In this document: positions 22,470 through 45,946 of the stretch, in pieces
Position numbering within the stretch: the stretch's first letter is position 1
Layout: each line of letters begins with the position of its first letter
Assembly: GCA_020284085.1 (NCBI GenBank)
Contig: JACEVL010000420.1
Coordinates: forward strand, 225,001 to 289,000
Source of the DNA: Aporrectodea caliginosa
Lineage: Eukaryota > Annelida > Clitellata > Crassiclitellata > Lumbricidae
Direction of reading: 5' to 3'
DNA length: 64,000 nucleotides
The notes under the pieces: generated by a model
What the model was told of the DNA's origin: nothing
Databases searched by the model: none
What the model saw: the letters and a program-made list of their open reading frames with translations, nothing else
Position numbers and translations under genes: made by a program

Positions 22470-22726
22470 CAAATAATCACCCCAAAATCGTATAGTTTCG
22501 GTTAATGTGCTTCATAATGAGTTCACCACCAAATAAATGGGTTCAGCGTGGGTAGCCCGTGCAGGGCCTTTTTGGAAGTGGCACTGCGAATAACAATATC
22601 AAATGACTGATTGACTTGGAGTGAATCGGTGGATCATGGTTCCAATGGAAGGACCTACATAGAAGGTGGCAGCTGAGCTGGAGCATGATGATGCTACCGT
22701 GACTTTAAGCAATTCGGTCGGGTAGA

Positions 22727-22811
22727 CGGACATCAACCCCCCGGACATCAACCCCCGGACATCGACCCCCCCGGACATCAACCCCCCAGACTAGGACATC
22801 AACCCCCCGGG
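22727..22811 (+). repeat. GGACATCAACCCCC array, forward
   Basis: Five copies of a 14-17-bp unit, GGACATCAACCCCC(C), with one ATCGACC variant. It faces the array at 23382-23500. Confidence 0.9.
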
Positions 22812-23381
22812 AAAAAATTGAAAGACAAGAGAATGTAGAAGTTATTTAAAAGCTATATCTAAAATCGTCTTCCAGTATTATGTAAATATTAATATGTAAA
22901 TATTAACAATATTTAAAAAGAAGTAAGAAGTTATAATTTTTTTCTTCTCTGCCTTCTTCGTATACATGAAGCCGCCGTAACAGAGCTTAGCTCCTCCGTT
23001 GCTGTTCTTAATAAATTTCATGATACAAATCTCTACTGTAAACTACGACGAGTTAAGGAAGCCATGTCTTCGTTGCTTAACAACACTGTGTCATAACAAA
23101 GATGATTAGTGTCGCCCTCCTCCTTTCTCCAGGCTTGGGACTGCACTGCCACAGGTAGGGCACTGGCGGTATTGAGCCATGTTGTTGTTTCGGCTTAACG
23201 ACACTTTTTCATATCGAAGATGATTAGTGTCGGAGGCAGAAAGCAACCTCGTACTCCACGTTTATATTGCGACCGAGCCACCTTAGCAACTGTATCCTAA
23301 AAGTGATGCTAAGATCAAAGCACTACTCGGATTCTACCTATGTCAGCAAAGCAGCCACTGCATTCAACTTTTACAACATAA

Positions 23382-23500
23382 GGGGGGTTGATGTCCGGGG
23401 GGGTCGATGTCCTCGCTAAAACCGGGGGTTGATGTCCAGGGGGGTCGATGTCCGGGAAGGTTGAAGTCCGGGGGGGTTGATGTCCAGGGGGGTTAATGCC
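23382..23500 (-). repeat. GGACATCAACCCCC array, reverse
   Basis: About seven copies of the inverse unit GGGGGGTTGATGTCC with variants. Together with the forward array it forms a large inverted repeat with about 570 bp between; TGCAGGGC (22560-22567) and GCCCTGCA (23498-23505) lie at the outer edges. Confidence 0.9.
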
Positions 23501-24555
23501 CTGCATTCCATAAGCCCATTCGTCATCCGCACAAAAAACTTTGTCGCGACTATGCGTCAGCGAGCTTCCGATGTCCAGTGCAAGGGCGTTTAACATGGGC
23601 AGCCAAGTCCCATAAACGCACTTGTTGTACACAAAGAACTTGGATATCTTGAGTGCCAGTTAGTTGGCTTAAAGTGCCCGAAAGTAGACTGTTTCAAGCC
23701 CAAATGGGTTTTACGGGGCAGCCCATGCCCATAAGTCGCTTGCGAAGAAACGTTTGCCACGAACATGGGAAAGAGAGCTTTCGAAGTCCAATGAGCGGGA
23801 CTTGAGACTAGTAGCCCGTATACCCCACGTTTTCCCAAACCAAACTCTGAAATGGCTTGTGTCATTTATTGGGCTCAAGACCAAATTGTTTCAACATGGG
23901 CAGCCCATGTAAATGAGCTTTGTTGTCGCCCAGACAATATTCGCTTGTCATGGACGAACAGGACTTCCTACCTTAGGTCCCAATGGATTGACATGGACCG
24001 CCATGCTCGTGAACCCACTTTTCACCCACACAAAAGTCGGATATTGCGAATGTCTGATAATGGGCTAATAACATCATACCCAAAATTAATGAGTTCGACA
24101 TGGACAGCCCATACCAAAAGGCCCATTTGTCACTCACTTAAAATGTTGCCAGTTATAGTGGGCTCTTCTCCGCGTTCCCAGAAGGGTTTGATGTGATGCA
24201 GGCCATGCCCAACAGCCAACTTCATTCCGTCATTGGATCCATATGTGACAGCTGGTCGAGTACGAACTCACAAGCAATGCACCTCTCGCATGGGTCTTTA
24301 GTTCGAAGCTGGAGCAATTCTTCTTCAACAAATCCTATCTTGTTTCCTCCTCTTTGCCTCATCTCTATTACCGCTTAAATTCTTAACACAACTCATCGTA
24401 GTAACCGTCTGACTATTCATCTGCCTCGCCTTTTAATCTCGATCTGGATTCGAACTTGCCTACCAACATCTTGTTTAAAATGTTCAACGCTTGTGGTTCC
24501 CGTGATAGCCATGCTGTGCACCGAAGAAATGGAGAGATTAGTCCTACTACATAAC

Positions 24556-24934
24556 CAGGGCCGGATTAAGACTTTCGGGGGCCCTAAGCCAAGAGCCGGG
24601 TTAAGACATCCGGGGGCCTTAACCGGAAAGCCATGCAAAATTTTTTTCCCCAGATTTGGAGAAAAACCATGTTTATTACTTTGAAAAATTTCTGATGACT
24701 TTTTTTGCTTTTCCGTCTTTTTTTCCAGAAGAAAATTGTCAAATAGGACCTTTGTACCATCTGATTTATTATTTCCTGACAGTTGGAGCCCTCAAAACGT
24801 TGTGGGGCCCTAAGCCATGTCAAGTAGGACCTTTGTACCATCTGATTTTATATTTCCTGACAGTTGGGGGCCCTCAAAACGTTGTGGGGCCCCTAAGCCA
24901 TGGCTTATTTCGCTTATAGGTTAATCCGGCTCTG
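24556..24934. mobile_element. hAT-type MITE with exact 8-bp TSD
   Basis: Ends CAGGGCCGGATTAA and TTAATCCGGCTCTG; TACATAAC at 24548-24555 and 24935-24942. Inside, a block of about 75 bp beginning AGGACCTTTGTACCATCTGA occurs twice in tandem. Confidence 0.92.
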
Positions 24935-25489
24935 TACATAACCGTTACAATGATGAACTGTAGGCCTAATGATTTCGAGAACAACAGCGATATATCTTAT
25001 TCGAGAACAACAGCGATACCGTATATCTTATTCCTCTTCAAGCCTTAAAGCCAGAAGTTTCTGGTTCAACTGAAAACGAGCAAATAGCCCAGATGCTATT
25101 ATACCGGCTGAGTTATGAGCTCTTCAGTTTTATGGTGATTACGGCCTACTACTTAGCTATTAAGAAAGCCTAGTCTGTAAAATAAACATTTAAATAGTTG
25201 AAAATAAATCAAATTTGTCTCGATAGTTGACCTAAATGCAGAGAGATAAAACATTCAGCATGTGAAGATTGCACAGCCTAGACATTCCAGGCCAACTGGC
25301 AAGTCTAAATGGGCCACTGCTCTTAGAAGTACATGTAGTCCGCGAAGTATGTTTATAAGGTCTAATTGCGCAAACAGGTTTGAACTTTAAAGAGTTGATA
25401 CTCATGACTTGGCATGTTATTTGGTGCAAGATTTAAGAAATTCCAACTAGGCATTAAATTTTGAACAGGACCGATGAACTGTTAAGTGC

Positions 25490-25649
25490 TATTGAAGGTT
25501 CTTGAGGGGTTATTGAAATGCGCTTTATAAAGCCAGATACATACATACATACATACATACATACATACATACATACATACATACATACATACATACATAC
25601 ATACATACATACATACATACATACATACATACATACATACATACATACA

Positions 25650-25680
<31 letters not shown>

Positions 25681-25697
25681 CATACATACATACATAC
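25490..25697 (+). mobile_element. LINE/SINE 3' tail plus (ATAC)n microsatellite
   Basis: TGCGCTTTATAAAGCCAG (25519-25536) resembles the end of the LINE at 52.7 kb and is followed by about 160 bp of ATAC repeats with one slip. Confidence 0.7.
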
Positions 25698-25702
25698 AAT
25701 GT

Positions 25703-26045
25703 TGTTGTATGGACTTTTTAACGACTAGCTGTACGGTAACAAAGACCCTTAGCGTCGCCCTCCTCCTTCCAGGCTTGGGACTGGCACTGAGACTGGCACA
25801 AAGCACGGAGGTGCAATGCACGAACGTTCAGTGGCGGAGGTAACTTTGCCCTTGCGTACTTGGTCACCGATCCTCGTCTCCGCTTGGCCAGGAGTCAGAC
25901 CGGGCTGAAGCTCATCTTCCCTTGCTGGCCAGATGTCAGGATTGGCTGAAGCCCCCTCGCCACGTCAAGGCGTACGCATCGGACATCCACGCCGTCGAGT
26001 GAACTTCTGAGGCAGTTGCTCGAACGGCGCTCCGAGGGGGAAATA
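25703..26045 (+). repeat. Dispersed repeat (CGCCCTCCTCC family), longest copy
   Basis: Shares TAACAAAG, CGCCCTCCTCCTT and CAGGCTTGGGACTGGCACTG with 5.7 and 23.1 kb. It sits between two ATAC microsatellites. Confidence 0.55.
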
Positions 26046-26053
26046 CAATGTCA

Positions 26054-26246
26054 TACATACATAATACATAATACATAATACATACATACATACATACATA
26101 CATACGTACATACATACATACATACATACATACATACATACATACATACATACATACATACATACATACATACATACATACATACATACATACATACATA
26201 CATACATACATACATACATACATACATACATACATACATACATACA
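26054..26246. repeat. (CATA)n microsatellite
   Basis: About 190 bp of CATA with a few CATAATA and CGTA interruptions. The Met-Tyr-Val-Cys frames it creates are artefacts. Confidence 0.97.
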
Positions 26247-26360
26247 AAATCAATGGACTCCCTGCCCTAGGATGCTCTGTAAGGTCCGAAGGGACGCATG
26301 TGATCAAAACGACATAACAGTTTTAGTCCTAAAGCGCATAATTATGCAGAGGCAATGAAC

Positions 26361-26630
26361 TGCTAATTAATCGTAATCGTAATCGTAATCGTAAACTCGA
26401 TATTTCTACAGCGCCCACAAAAGCGAAGTCGCGAGAACCAGCTTATTCACAGGCGCTTAACTAAAACAGAATCGATAGGCAGGGGGTCAAAATCCAGAGA
26501 GTCAGGCAGGCAGACAGTCAGACGGCTAAGGTAGATGATGCTTAGAGTTGAAATGGCGAGGGAGGTGAGGGGAGGAGAAGGAATCGGGATAGGATTTGTG
26601 AAAAAGCAGTGACAAAGTCCATGCCAACTG
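26361..26630 (-). mobile_element. LINE 3' end with (ATTACG)n tail
   Basis: Read on the minus strand it shares GAATAAGCTGGTTC, GTGGGCGCTGTAGAAAT and TTTACGATTACGATTACG with 29.2-29.4 and 30.1 kb. Insertion in unit A only. Confidence 0.65.
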
Positions 26631-28242
26631 GGGAAATCCTTCCCTCCTTATCAGATAGCATTGCTAAACTTTGCTGTGATTATTGTTAATATTTTACCCA
26701 AAGGGTCATGGGCGTAGCCAGAAAAAAATTCGGGGGGGTTTAAGATTTCGGTGGTTCCATTGAACATTGTCACAAAAATTAAGGTTTTTTTTGTATTTCG
26801 CATGTAAAAGCCTAAAAGCCTAAAAAAAATTGTCGAAGAAGAAAACAAAATGATCTCACATTCGCAGCCCTAACGAACTACATTCTTGCTCTATCGTTGC
26901 TATGTCTTCAGCCACAAAGGATTATTCTTCTCAGGGTGAGATCTTCTAAGTATCCAAAAACTATGGATGAGATTATAGATTTAGGAAGATTGGTTCCAAT
27001 GGGAGGCAAAAAAGGATCATCCTGATGCGGGCTGATTTGTGAAAAAGGGAAAATTGGCCAATAATGAAGACGTTTGTGAAGTCCAACTTGACAAACATGG
27101 AGTTATATTGACTTGACTAATTTTAACCAATAATATTCCTGATTATAATATCTATTATTATTTTTATCGCTGTAACTATTAGTAGATTTAATATTTTAAA
27201 ATACTATTGCTTCACCAGTTTGCCTGCACGTTAATGACAGGAAATGCAATGGTCGGTCAAATGCCTAACAATTTAATGAATCAGGTGCATAGGACTTGGA
27301 CATATGTTAATTAAACCGCGTTTGTAATAAAATAGAGCTTTGATATAGGCCTCAGTTCATAGTATCACCCAACGAGTGAAAGCCTCTTCGAAATACTGTC
27401 TTGCAAGACAGATATAATGTGGCTACAATGACCTTTCTGTTCATGAAAAATTGTGACAGACTTGGGCCGCATTCTTTAGTATACAACCACCACAAGCACG
27501 CAGTCTCAGTTAATGTTTGACTATGGATTGATGTGGTTACTGCCAGACAAAATATGACTGCTTAGAGCATTCGTGCGAGACTACAGTGTCTGCTGTTGGC
27601 AGACATCGCAATTTAAAAAGTGTAAATACGAAGACGGGCAGGTGTCTGTCTGTGGTCTGCTTAGTCATTGCCAGACAAAAATATGACTGACTCGAACAAC
27701 ACTTTGAAGTGTCAACATGTCACTCACGTTTGTGTATGTGGATCTGGGAGCCATGCTCTTCATCTAATGATCGATTTATTTGATCCTAGCCACTCTTCGA
27801 TCCGGTTTAGATCAAGAGCCGACTCGCAGTTTGATGCTATCCACCCAGATTCAGGCACATATGGCGCACTGGTCAAATTACTGTGGTATTTACAAAATGT
27901 CTGACAGGACATTACTGGAGCGCAGTCGTTGTGGACCGTGGTTAGACAGTTACGGGTTGGCAGTAAAGTCCACCTTAACTGTCTGGTTGCCCAGCATATT
28001 GTATCTCCTTCGTAACTAGACATTGTGTGTCACTATAGGCAGTGGCGTAGCCAGACTTAAATTCAAGAGAAGGCAACTCCGGGTGACATCCAGGTGTAGT
28101 ATAGGGTTTTGGGAGGGATACTTCGGGTGCGGGGGTATAACCCACGGAAAATGTTTGAAATCTCAATCGCTCTCCGTACATTTTGGTGTAGTTTGAAGCC
28201 CTGTAATTGCTGTTGAAATTCGTTACATTATTCACGTCAATG

Positions 28243-28772
28243 CAGTGTGATTCTCGTTAACGATAACGATAACGAAAATGTTCGTTAACGAAAATAAAAT
28301 GATTTCGTTAACGATAACTATAACTATAACTAAAAAATATCATTAACTATAACTATAACTATAACGAAAATAACAATAACGAAAATTCATCTTTATTTTC
28401 GTTAATACAAAAAATAAAAATAGGAAGTGCAATATGGACGATTCGACATAAATGAGAACAAAAATGCGATATTTTTATTATTCAACTTGTCAGTAACTTT
28501 GGAAACTCGTGTTTTCATGAAGCTGTGCTTCAACGGCTTTCAAAGCTCTGAGCAAATTGTGAAGCAGCGTGTTAATAAGCACAATTTTGCTTATAGCCTT
28601 AATTATTGCAACTAAGTAGTAACTAAAATTAACTAAAATAAAATCCATTAACTATAACTATAACTATAACTAAAAAATAATACTAACTATAACTATAACT
28701 ATAACTAAAAAAAATCCATTAACTATAACTGTAACTATAACTAAAATAAAATCTGTAAGGAGAATCACACTG
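28243..28772. mobile_element. Nested hAT-type element with AACTAT subterminal arrays and exact TSD
   Basis: The ends CAGTGTGATTCTCGTTA and GGAGAATCACACTG are flanked by CGTCAATG at 28235-28242 and 28773-28780. Both subterminal zones are made of AACTATAACTAT steps in the same direction. Confidence 0.92.
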
Positions 28773-29163
28773 CGTCAATGTCACTTACTTACTTTCAGCC
28801 TACGGGACGCTAAACAGTGGACTTGACCCAGCGGTTTTTAAGCGTAGAGAACATAAGCATGTGCACGTATGGATTGTATGAGCAGAGAATTGGGAGAAAT
28901 TCACATAAATTAGGTCTACCAGTTCAATGTGTCTTTCATTGCACCCTTTGCCAATTTTTAACAAGTTATATTTATTGACTATTAAATTGCAGAGATTTTA
29001 ATTTTAGTCGGATACTTATGTGCATTGCAACTTAATGCTATTAATACTCGATTACACACCGACAGCACACAAGCAGAGGAACGAATAGGCCTACACAAAT
29101 TTGTAGGCTTTCACCTGCATGTGATATAAAATCACACATAGGCTACAGTAGTTAACTCAAATT

Positions 29164-29440
29164 ACTATCTCTCCACAGGTCTTTTCACTCAAAACTAAAA
29201 GCACTGCTGTTTTTCAAATCCTATCCAAATTCCACCACTTCGCCTCACCTCCCTCGCCATTTAAACATCATCCACCTTAGCCGTCTGACTATCTGCCTGC
29301 CTGACTCTCTGGATTTGGACCCTCTGCCTGTTGCTTTTGTTTTGATTGAGCACCTGTGAATAAGCTGGTTCCCGCGACTTCATTTCTGTGGGCGTTGTAG
29401 AAATTCCGAGATTACGAATACGATTCTGTTGAAGTCGTGA
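29164..29440 (+). mobile_element. LINE 3' end fragment
   Basis: Plus-strand version of the 26.4-kb family: CTCGCCATTT, CGTCTGACTATCTGCCTGCC, GTGAATAAGCTGGTTCCCGC, then GATTACGAATACGATT. Confidence 0.6.
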
Positions 29441-30139
29441 CTCAGAGTTCATTACCGCGATGCATGCTGGTTCTGGGGGTTCAAATCCGCCAAGAGAGAA
29501 ATTCGGTTAGAGATTTCTGCCTCAACTGTGCCCTCTGGCAAACTCAGCTATACTGCGTAAATTGTCGGTGGGAAGATGAAACGGCGAGGGAGAGGACTAG
29601 CCACCCGTCCTTATATGCCGAGGCAAGGAAAAATGTTCGCAAAAACTTCATACCCATGGCTGTCCCAGGACTAGCTTAATATGGATCTGCTCTTGAAGTT
29701 ACGTCTAGACATACCATTGACTATAATTGTTAGTTGTAAGGCATTCCATTACGTTTGCAGTCGGAGGATCCCTCGTTCCTCTCATACTGACTTGACTCTA
29801 AGCTGGCAACACATAAGTATACTGTCAGCAAATTATGAACAAACACAATCTAAGCTAGTGACTTTTATAGCGCCGTTATCATAATGCCCCGCCTATCGAT
29901 TTTGTTTTGATCGAGCGCTTGTGAATTATACATAGAGTCTACTCCACAGGGGCAACAGGGATCGACTTTCGCCCCAGTATACTCACCAAGGTTCTGGGTC
30001 GATTGCTTAGTTTCGACCTAGTGCCTTTTTGGCCATTCAAAATATAAAAAATCAGGGTCGTCATTTGGGGAGGCAGGGTCGGCCCATGGAAAATCAACCA
30101 TTTATGTGTATTTGATGAAATAATATATCTTTATTCGTC

Positions 30140-30215
30140 ACTGCCGAATAAGCTGGTTCCCACGACTTCGCTTTTGTGGGAGCTGTAGAAATTTCGAGTT
30201 TACGATTATGATTGT
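30140..30215 (+). mobile_element. LINE 3' tail fragment
   Basis: CGAATAAGCTGGTTCCCACG then GTAGAAATTTCGAGTTTACG; same family as 29.4 kb. Confidence 0.55.
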
Positions 30216-30286
30216 TCAACTGCTCTACTATGTTCATCAGTTTTCGGTTGACGAAAAAGACAAATGAATTCTTCTATGCCCAGATC

Positions 30287-30430
30287 CATCCCGCTTCTGA
30301 AGCACTAATGTCCAAATCTACATCAGTGTCTCTGTGTATGTAGGCAAGTGCCAATTCTTTCAGTCGTTCTTCGGATGCTGTTGTTCTCAGAAGTCTTTAG
30401 CCTTCTCAGCGCACTGAAGGATCTTTCAGC
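30287..30430 (-). pseudogene. hAT transposase C-terminal (dimerisation) remnant
   Basis: Minus-strand codons read AERSFSALRRLKT and, after a one-base shift, LKELALAYIHRDTDVDLDI. These are the two conserved blocks of the hAT C-terminal domain. The frameshift shows it is dead. Confidence 0.85.
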
Positions 30431-30705
30431 AAGAACCGACCGCCAATAGGTAGGCCTATAGCAGAGTCTGAGCGTGTCTCTTGTACTTAAGACATTTGTC
30501 AAAATCCTGGTAATTGGTCAATCGAAGTTCCAGTATATAAAAAAGCAAGATGAGGCAAACTGCCTCCTCGTGCCTCCATGTAGCTACGCCTATGTCTATA
30601 GGCACACTCCGGTGATGCGACAGCGTCTGCCTTCATCAGATATTGCATCTAGCAGTGTACTATAATCGCCAGCCAACTAATGTCGGTCTAAGCAGGATCT
30701 GTCGC

Positions 30706-30714
30706 TATATAAAG
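30706..30714 (+). promoter_or_regulatory. TATA box of carbonic anhydrase A
   Basis: TATATAAAG, 52 bases before the ATG. The element and the following 50 bases are conserved in gene B. Confidence 0.8.
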
Positions 30715-30765
30715 GCGTTTGATTCTCATTCGTTTGATTCGCTACAGAAGACGACAACGTACCTG

Positions 30766-42950
<12,185 letters not shown>

Positions 42951-43041
42951 AGGATTGATCCTCCGCCTCAAACGGTTGGCCACCCTTGCACCATGAACGA
43001 TGGAAGGCATAATTGACAGCCAAACTGTTACTATTTCTACT

Positions 43042-43047
43042 AATAAA
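43042..43047 (+). terminator. Possible polyadenylation signal, gene A
   Basis: AATAAA 92 bases after the stop; a second AATAAA lies at 43132-43137. Both are kept in gene B. Confidence 0.55.
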
Positions 43048-44067
43048 ATACTTAATGCGTAAAATATTCCGTCTCCATGTTACTATTTGCTAAATAACCA
43101 AAATACATATGACATTGTAGAGTAATTTTGCAATAAAAGTTCCCTTAAAACTCTAGCTGAATAAAGTTGATTTCAAGTAATTCCTTGGTTTTTATTTAAG
43201 TCCCAAAGTGAGCATCACTCTAGCATCAGGCCTACAGCTTTCTCACTGTTGGGATTGCATGACGTAACAAACAATGCGTAATTGATTCGTATATTCGTTC
43301 TACTGAGAAAAACAATCCGACAAAAACGCAGAAAATGCTTACATGAGTGATGATGGATAATTAAAGTTAATTAGAAAAATCTAGAATAAACTAGTAAATA
43401 TTTTTATATAATGATCTGGGAATAAATTGAGAGTTGTCCTTGGGTGGGAGAGTATGGTTGTGTGCTCTAGGTCTTAATTGGTGAGAGGAGAGGGGTCGGA
43501 GTGGAGGTAGGAGTTGGTGAGGTACATGCTTGAGGTTGTGTAATATGGAGAAAAGGAGTTTTGCATCGGTTATATTGGCAAGTGCAGAGACTGTTGGAAA
43601 GGATTGTTCGACAAAATGAATTCTGATGAATACAGTTTGCTAGTATTAAATACTAGACGTTTGCCCGTTCTAATGCGATACAAAATTACCTTCATAACGT
43701 ATACCCCTCTCCCATACCCTCTCTGTCCGTCTCTCCTCCCCTCCCTCTCTTCTCCTGCCCCTTCCCTCCTCTGCTCCTCGTGTCTGGTACTCACCGGACA
43801 CGGTATAGATCGTGTGTCGCCGCCTATCGAATGATGCAGTGTAAATTATCGTCACACACTATGACTTACAGAGAGACAGACAGATATTTCTCCTCGTTTA
43901 TATTATTAATTACCTGCGGTAATAATAATCCGTCAGGAACTGGAAAATTAAGTTATGAGTAGAAATTATATCTATGAACGTATTATTACAACCTATCGAT
44001 TAATATAATATTATTCAGGTCTAATATGTAGAACCAAATTAAGTAGGCTACAGTTCGATTAAAACTT

Positions 44068-44172
44068 GGTGCGTAACTTCAATTACTCATGTGGCATACT
44101 AGGGTGCGTAACTTCAATTACTCATGTGGCATACTAGGGTGCGTAACTTCAGTTACTCATGTGGCATACTAG
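44068..44172. repeat. 35-bp tandem triplication at the A/B junction
   Basis: Three nearly identical copies of a 35-bp unit starting GGTGCGTAACTTCAATTACT, exactly between the end of unit A and the start of unit B. Confidence 0.95.
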
Positions 44173-45793
44173 GGTACATGTCACAATAAATCTAACTTGT
44201 TTCTAGACGAGCCTACTTTTCAATGTTGGAAAATGACTCTTTGCCTTAAGACAAACCAAGAGTTACACAGGGACGCCTGCGATCAAAACGACATAGCAAT
44301 CTTAGGGTAAGATCATCTCCCACAACCATAGATGAGGTGATAGATTTAGGAAGATTTGTTGCAATGGGAGGCAAAAAGGAGTGAGCAAAGCGCATCAGTC
44401 TGTTGCCGGCTGATTTGTGATAAAAGGGTGAATTGGTCAAGCCGACTTTCCGAGGCATCACATAGACAATAATTATGGCGACAGGGTTTTTAATTCAGGT
44501 AGGATGCCACATATTCTGCGGAGAACATAAGCATACACTCTCTGTAAAGTCTCTTGAAGAAACTTGTTAAGTCCAACTCGATGGAGTAATATTGACTAGA
44601 CTAATTTTGTCCAATAATATGAAATTTTCTTACTAAAACGTCTATTATCATTTCTGTCACTTTAACTATTAATAGGCTTAATATTAAATATTAAATATTA
44701 AATATTAAATATATTAAATTACTATTGTTTCAGCAGTTTGCCTGCGCGTTAATGTCCGTCAATAGGCCTACAGTTATTACAAAGGACGGTCAAACGACTA
44801 AGAGTTTAATGAATCAGGATCATGAGACTTGCACATTAGACAATTAAACTATACTACAGTGTCTGCCGCTGTAATAAAATACGAGCTTTGATATAGGCCT
44901 CAGTTTATAATATCACAAAACTAGTGATAGCCTCTTCGAAATAGCGTCTTGCAGGACAGATACAGTGTGACCAGAATGACCTTTCTGCTTTCTACTAATG
45001 AAACACTGTGGCAGACTTCGGACAAGTTCTCTAGAATACGGCCACCACAAGCAAGCAGTCTCAGTTAATGTTTGACCATGGACTGCTGTGGTTACTGCCA
45101 GACAAAATATGACTGCTTCGAGCGTTCTTGCGATACTACAGTGTCTGCTGTTGGCAGATATCGCAATTTAAAAAGTGCAAATACGAAGACGAGCATGTGC
45201 AACAGCTGTAATATACCAAAAAACAATCTTTATTGACGTCAATGGCCTATGTTGTCACAAGCTGTCGTTAAACTATGGATCCATTCATTCACGAGCATAT
45301 TTCTGTCTGTGGTCTGCTTGGTCATCGCCAGAAAAAATATGGCTGACCCGAATAACACCATATGAAGTGTCAACATGAAACACATGTTTGTGTTTGTGGA
45401 TCTGGGAGTCGTGCTCTTCATTTGATTATCGATTTATTTGATCCTAGCCACTCTTCGATCCGGTTTAGGTCAATCACGACCCATATATAGTGTATGATGC
45501 CATCTGCCCAGATTCAGGCACAGATGGCGCACTCGTAAAACTGCTGTGGTTATACACACTGTGTCTGACAGTACATTATTGGAGCGCAGTCGTTGTGGAT
45601 CGCCACGGGTTGTCAGTAAAGTCCACCTTAACTGTCTCGCTGCACAACATACTGTATGCCATTTATAACTAGACAGTGTGTGTCAATATAGTCGCATTCC
45701 AGCGATGCCTCAATTTCTGCTTTCATCGGGTATGACTTTAACGGTGTGGTTGAATAGCCGATCAAAACAAATCGGTCAAGGCAGGAACTGCGC

Positions 45794-45802
45794 TATATAA
45801 AG
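45794..45802 (+). promoter_or_regulatory. TATA box of carbonic anhydrase B
   Basis: TATATAAAG, 51 bases before the first ATG. Here the conserved upstream block (45300-45670) lies close to the promoter, unlike in unit A. Confidence 0.8.
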
Positions 45803-45852
45803 GCGTTTGATTGGCATTCCTTTGATTCGCAACAGAAGACGACAACGTATAC

Positions 45853-45946
45853 ATGATGGCTTTCATTTGCTCTGTCGGAGGAAGACGTCATCTCATTGGT
45901 GGGCTCGTCTTAGCTGCCTTCGCCGTCAGCTTCGTCAGATCGGAGG
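45853..45946 (+). CDS. Carbonic anhydrase B exon 1
   Basis: [20 protein letters not shown] and on to SEG; phase 1, donor GTACGT. Five codons shorter than exon 1 of gene A, in the Ala/Arg-rich n-region. Confidence 0.93.

Larger units (their letters stand above)
22478..24200. repeat. Degenerate repeat zone with GGGCAGCCCATGCCCATAAG motif
   Basis: Worn copies of a motif like ACATGGGCAGCCCATGCCCA recur near 21535, 22550, 23600, 23730, 23895 and 24095. I read this as an old satellite related in position to the one at 20.3-21.5 kb. Confidence 0.45.
28040..30594 (-). mobile_element. hAT element in unit A, upstream of the carbonic anhydrase promoter
   Basis: The left end CAGTGGCGTAGCCAG and right end CTACGCCTATG are inverted. 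The flanks ACTATAGG (28032-28039) and TCTATAGG (30595-30602) match at 7 of 8. Unit B has no counterpart, its sequence running straight through at about 45690. A minus-strand transposase remnant lies at its right side. It also holds other, nested insertions. Confidence 0.85.

Noticed and set aside
25454..26307. Frames of repeated Met-Tyr-Val-Cys or Tyr-Ile-His-Thr
   Set aside because: Direct translation of ATAC/CATA microsatellites; the same applies at 38489-39056.
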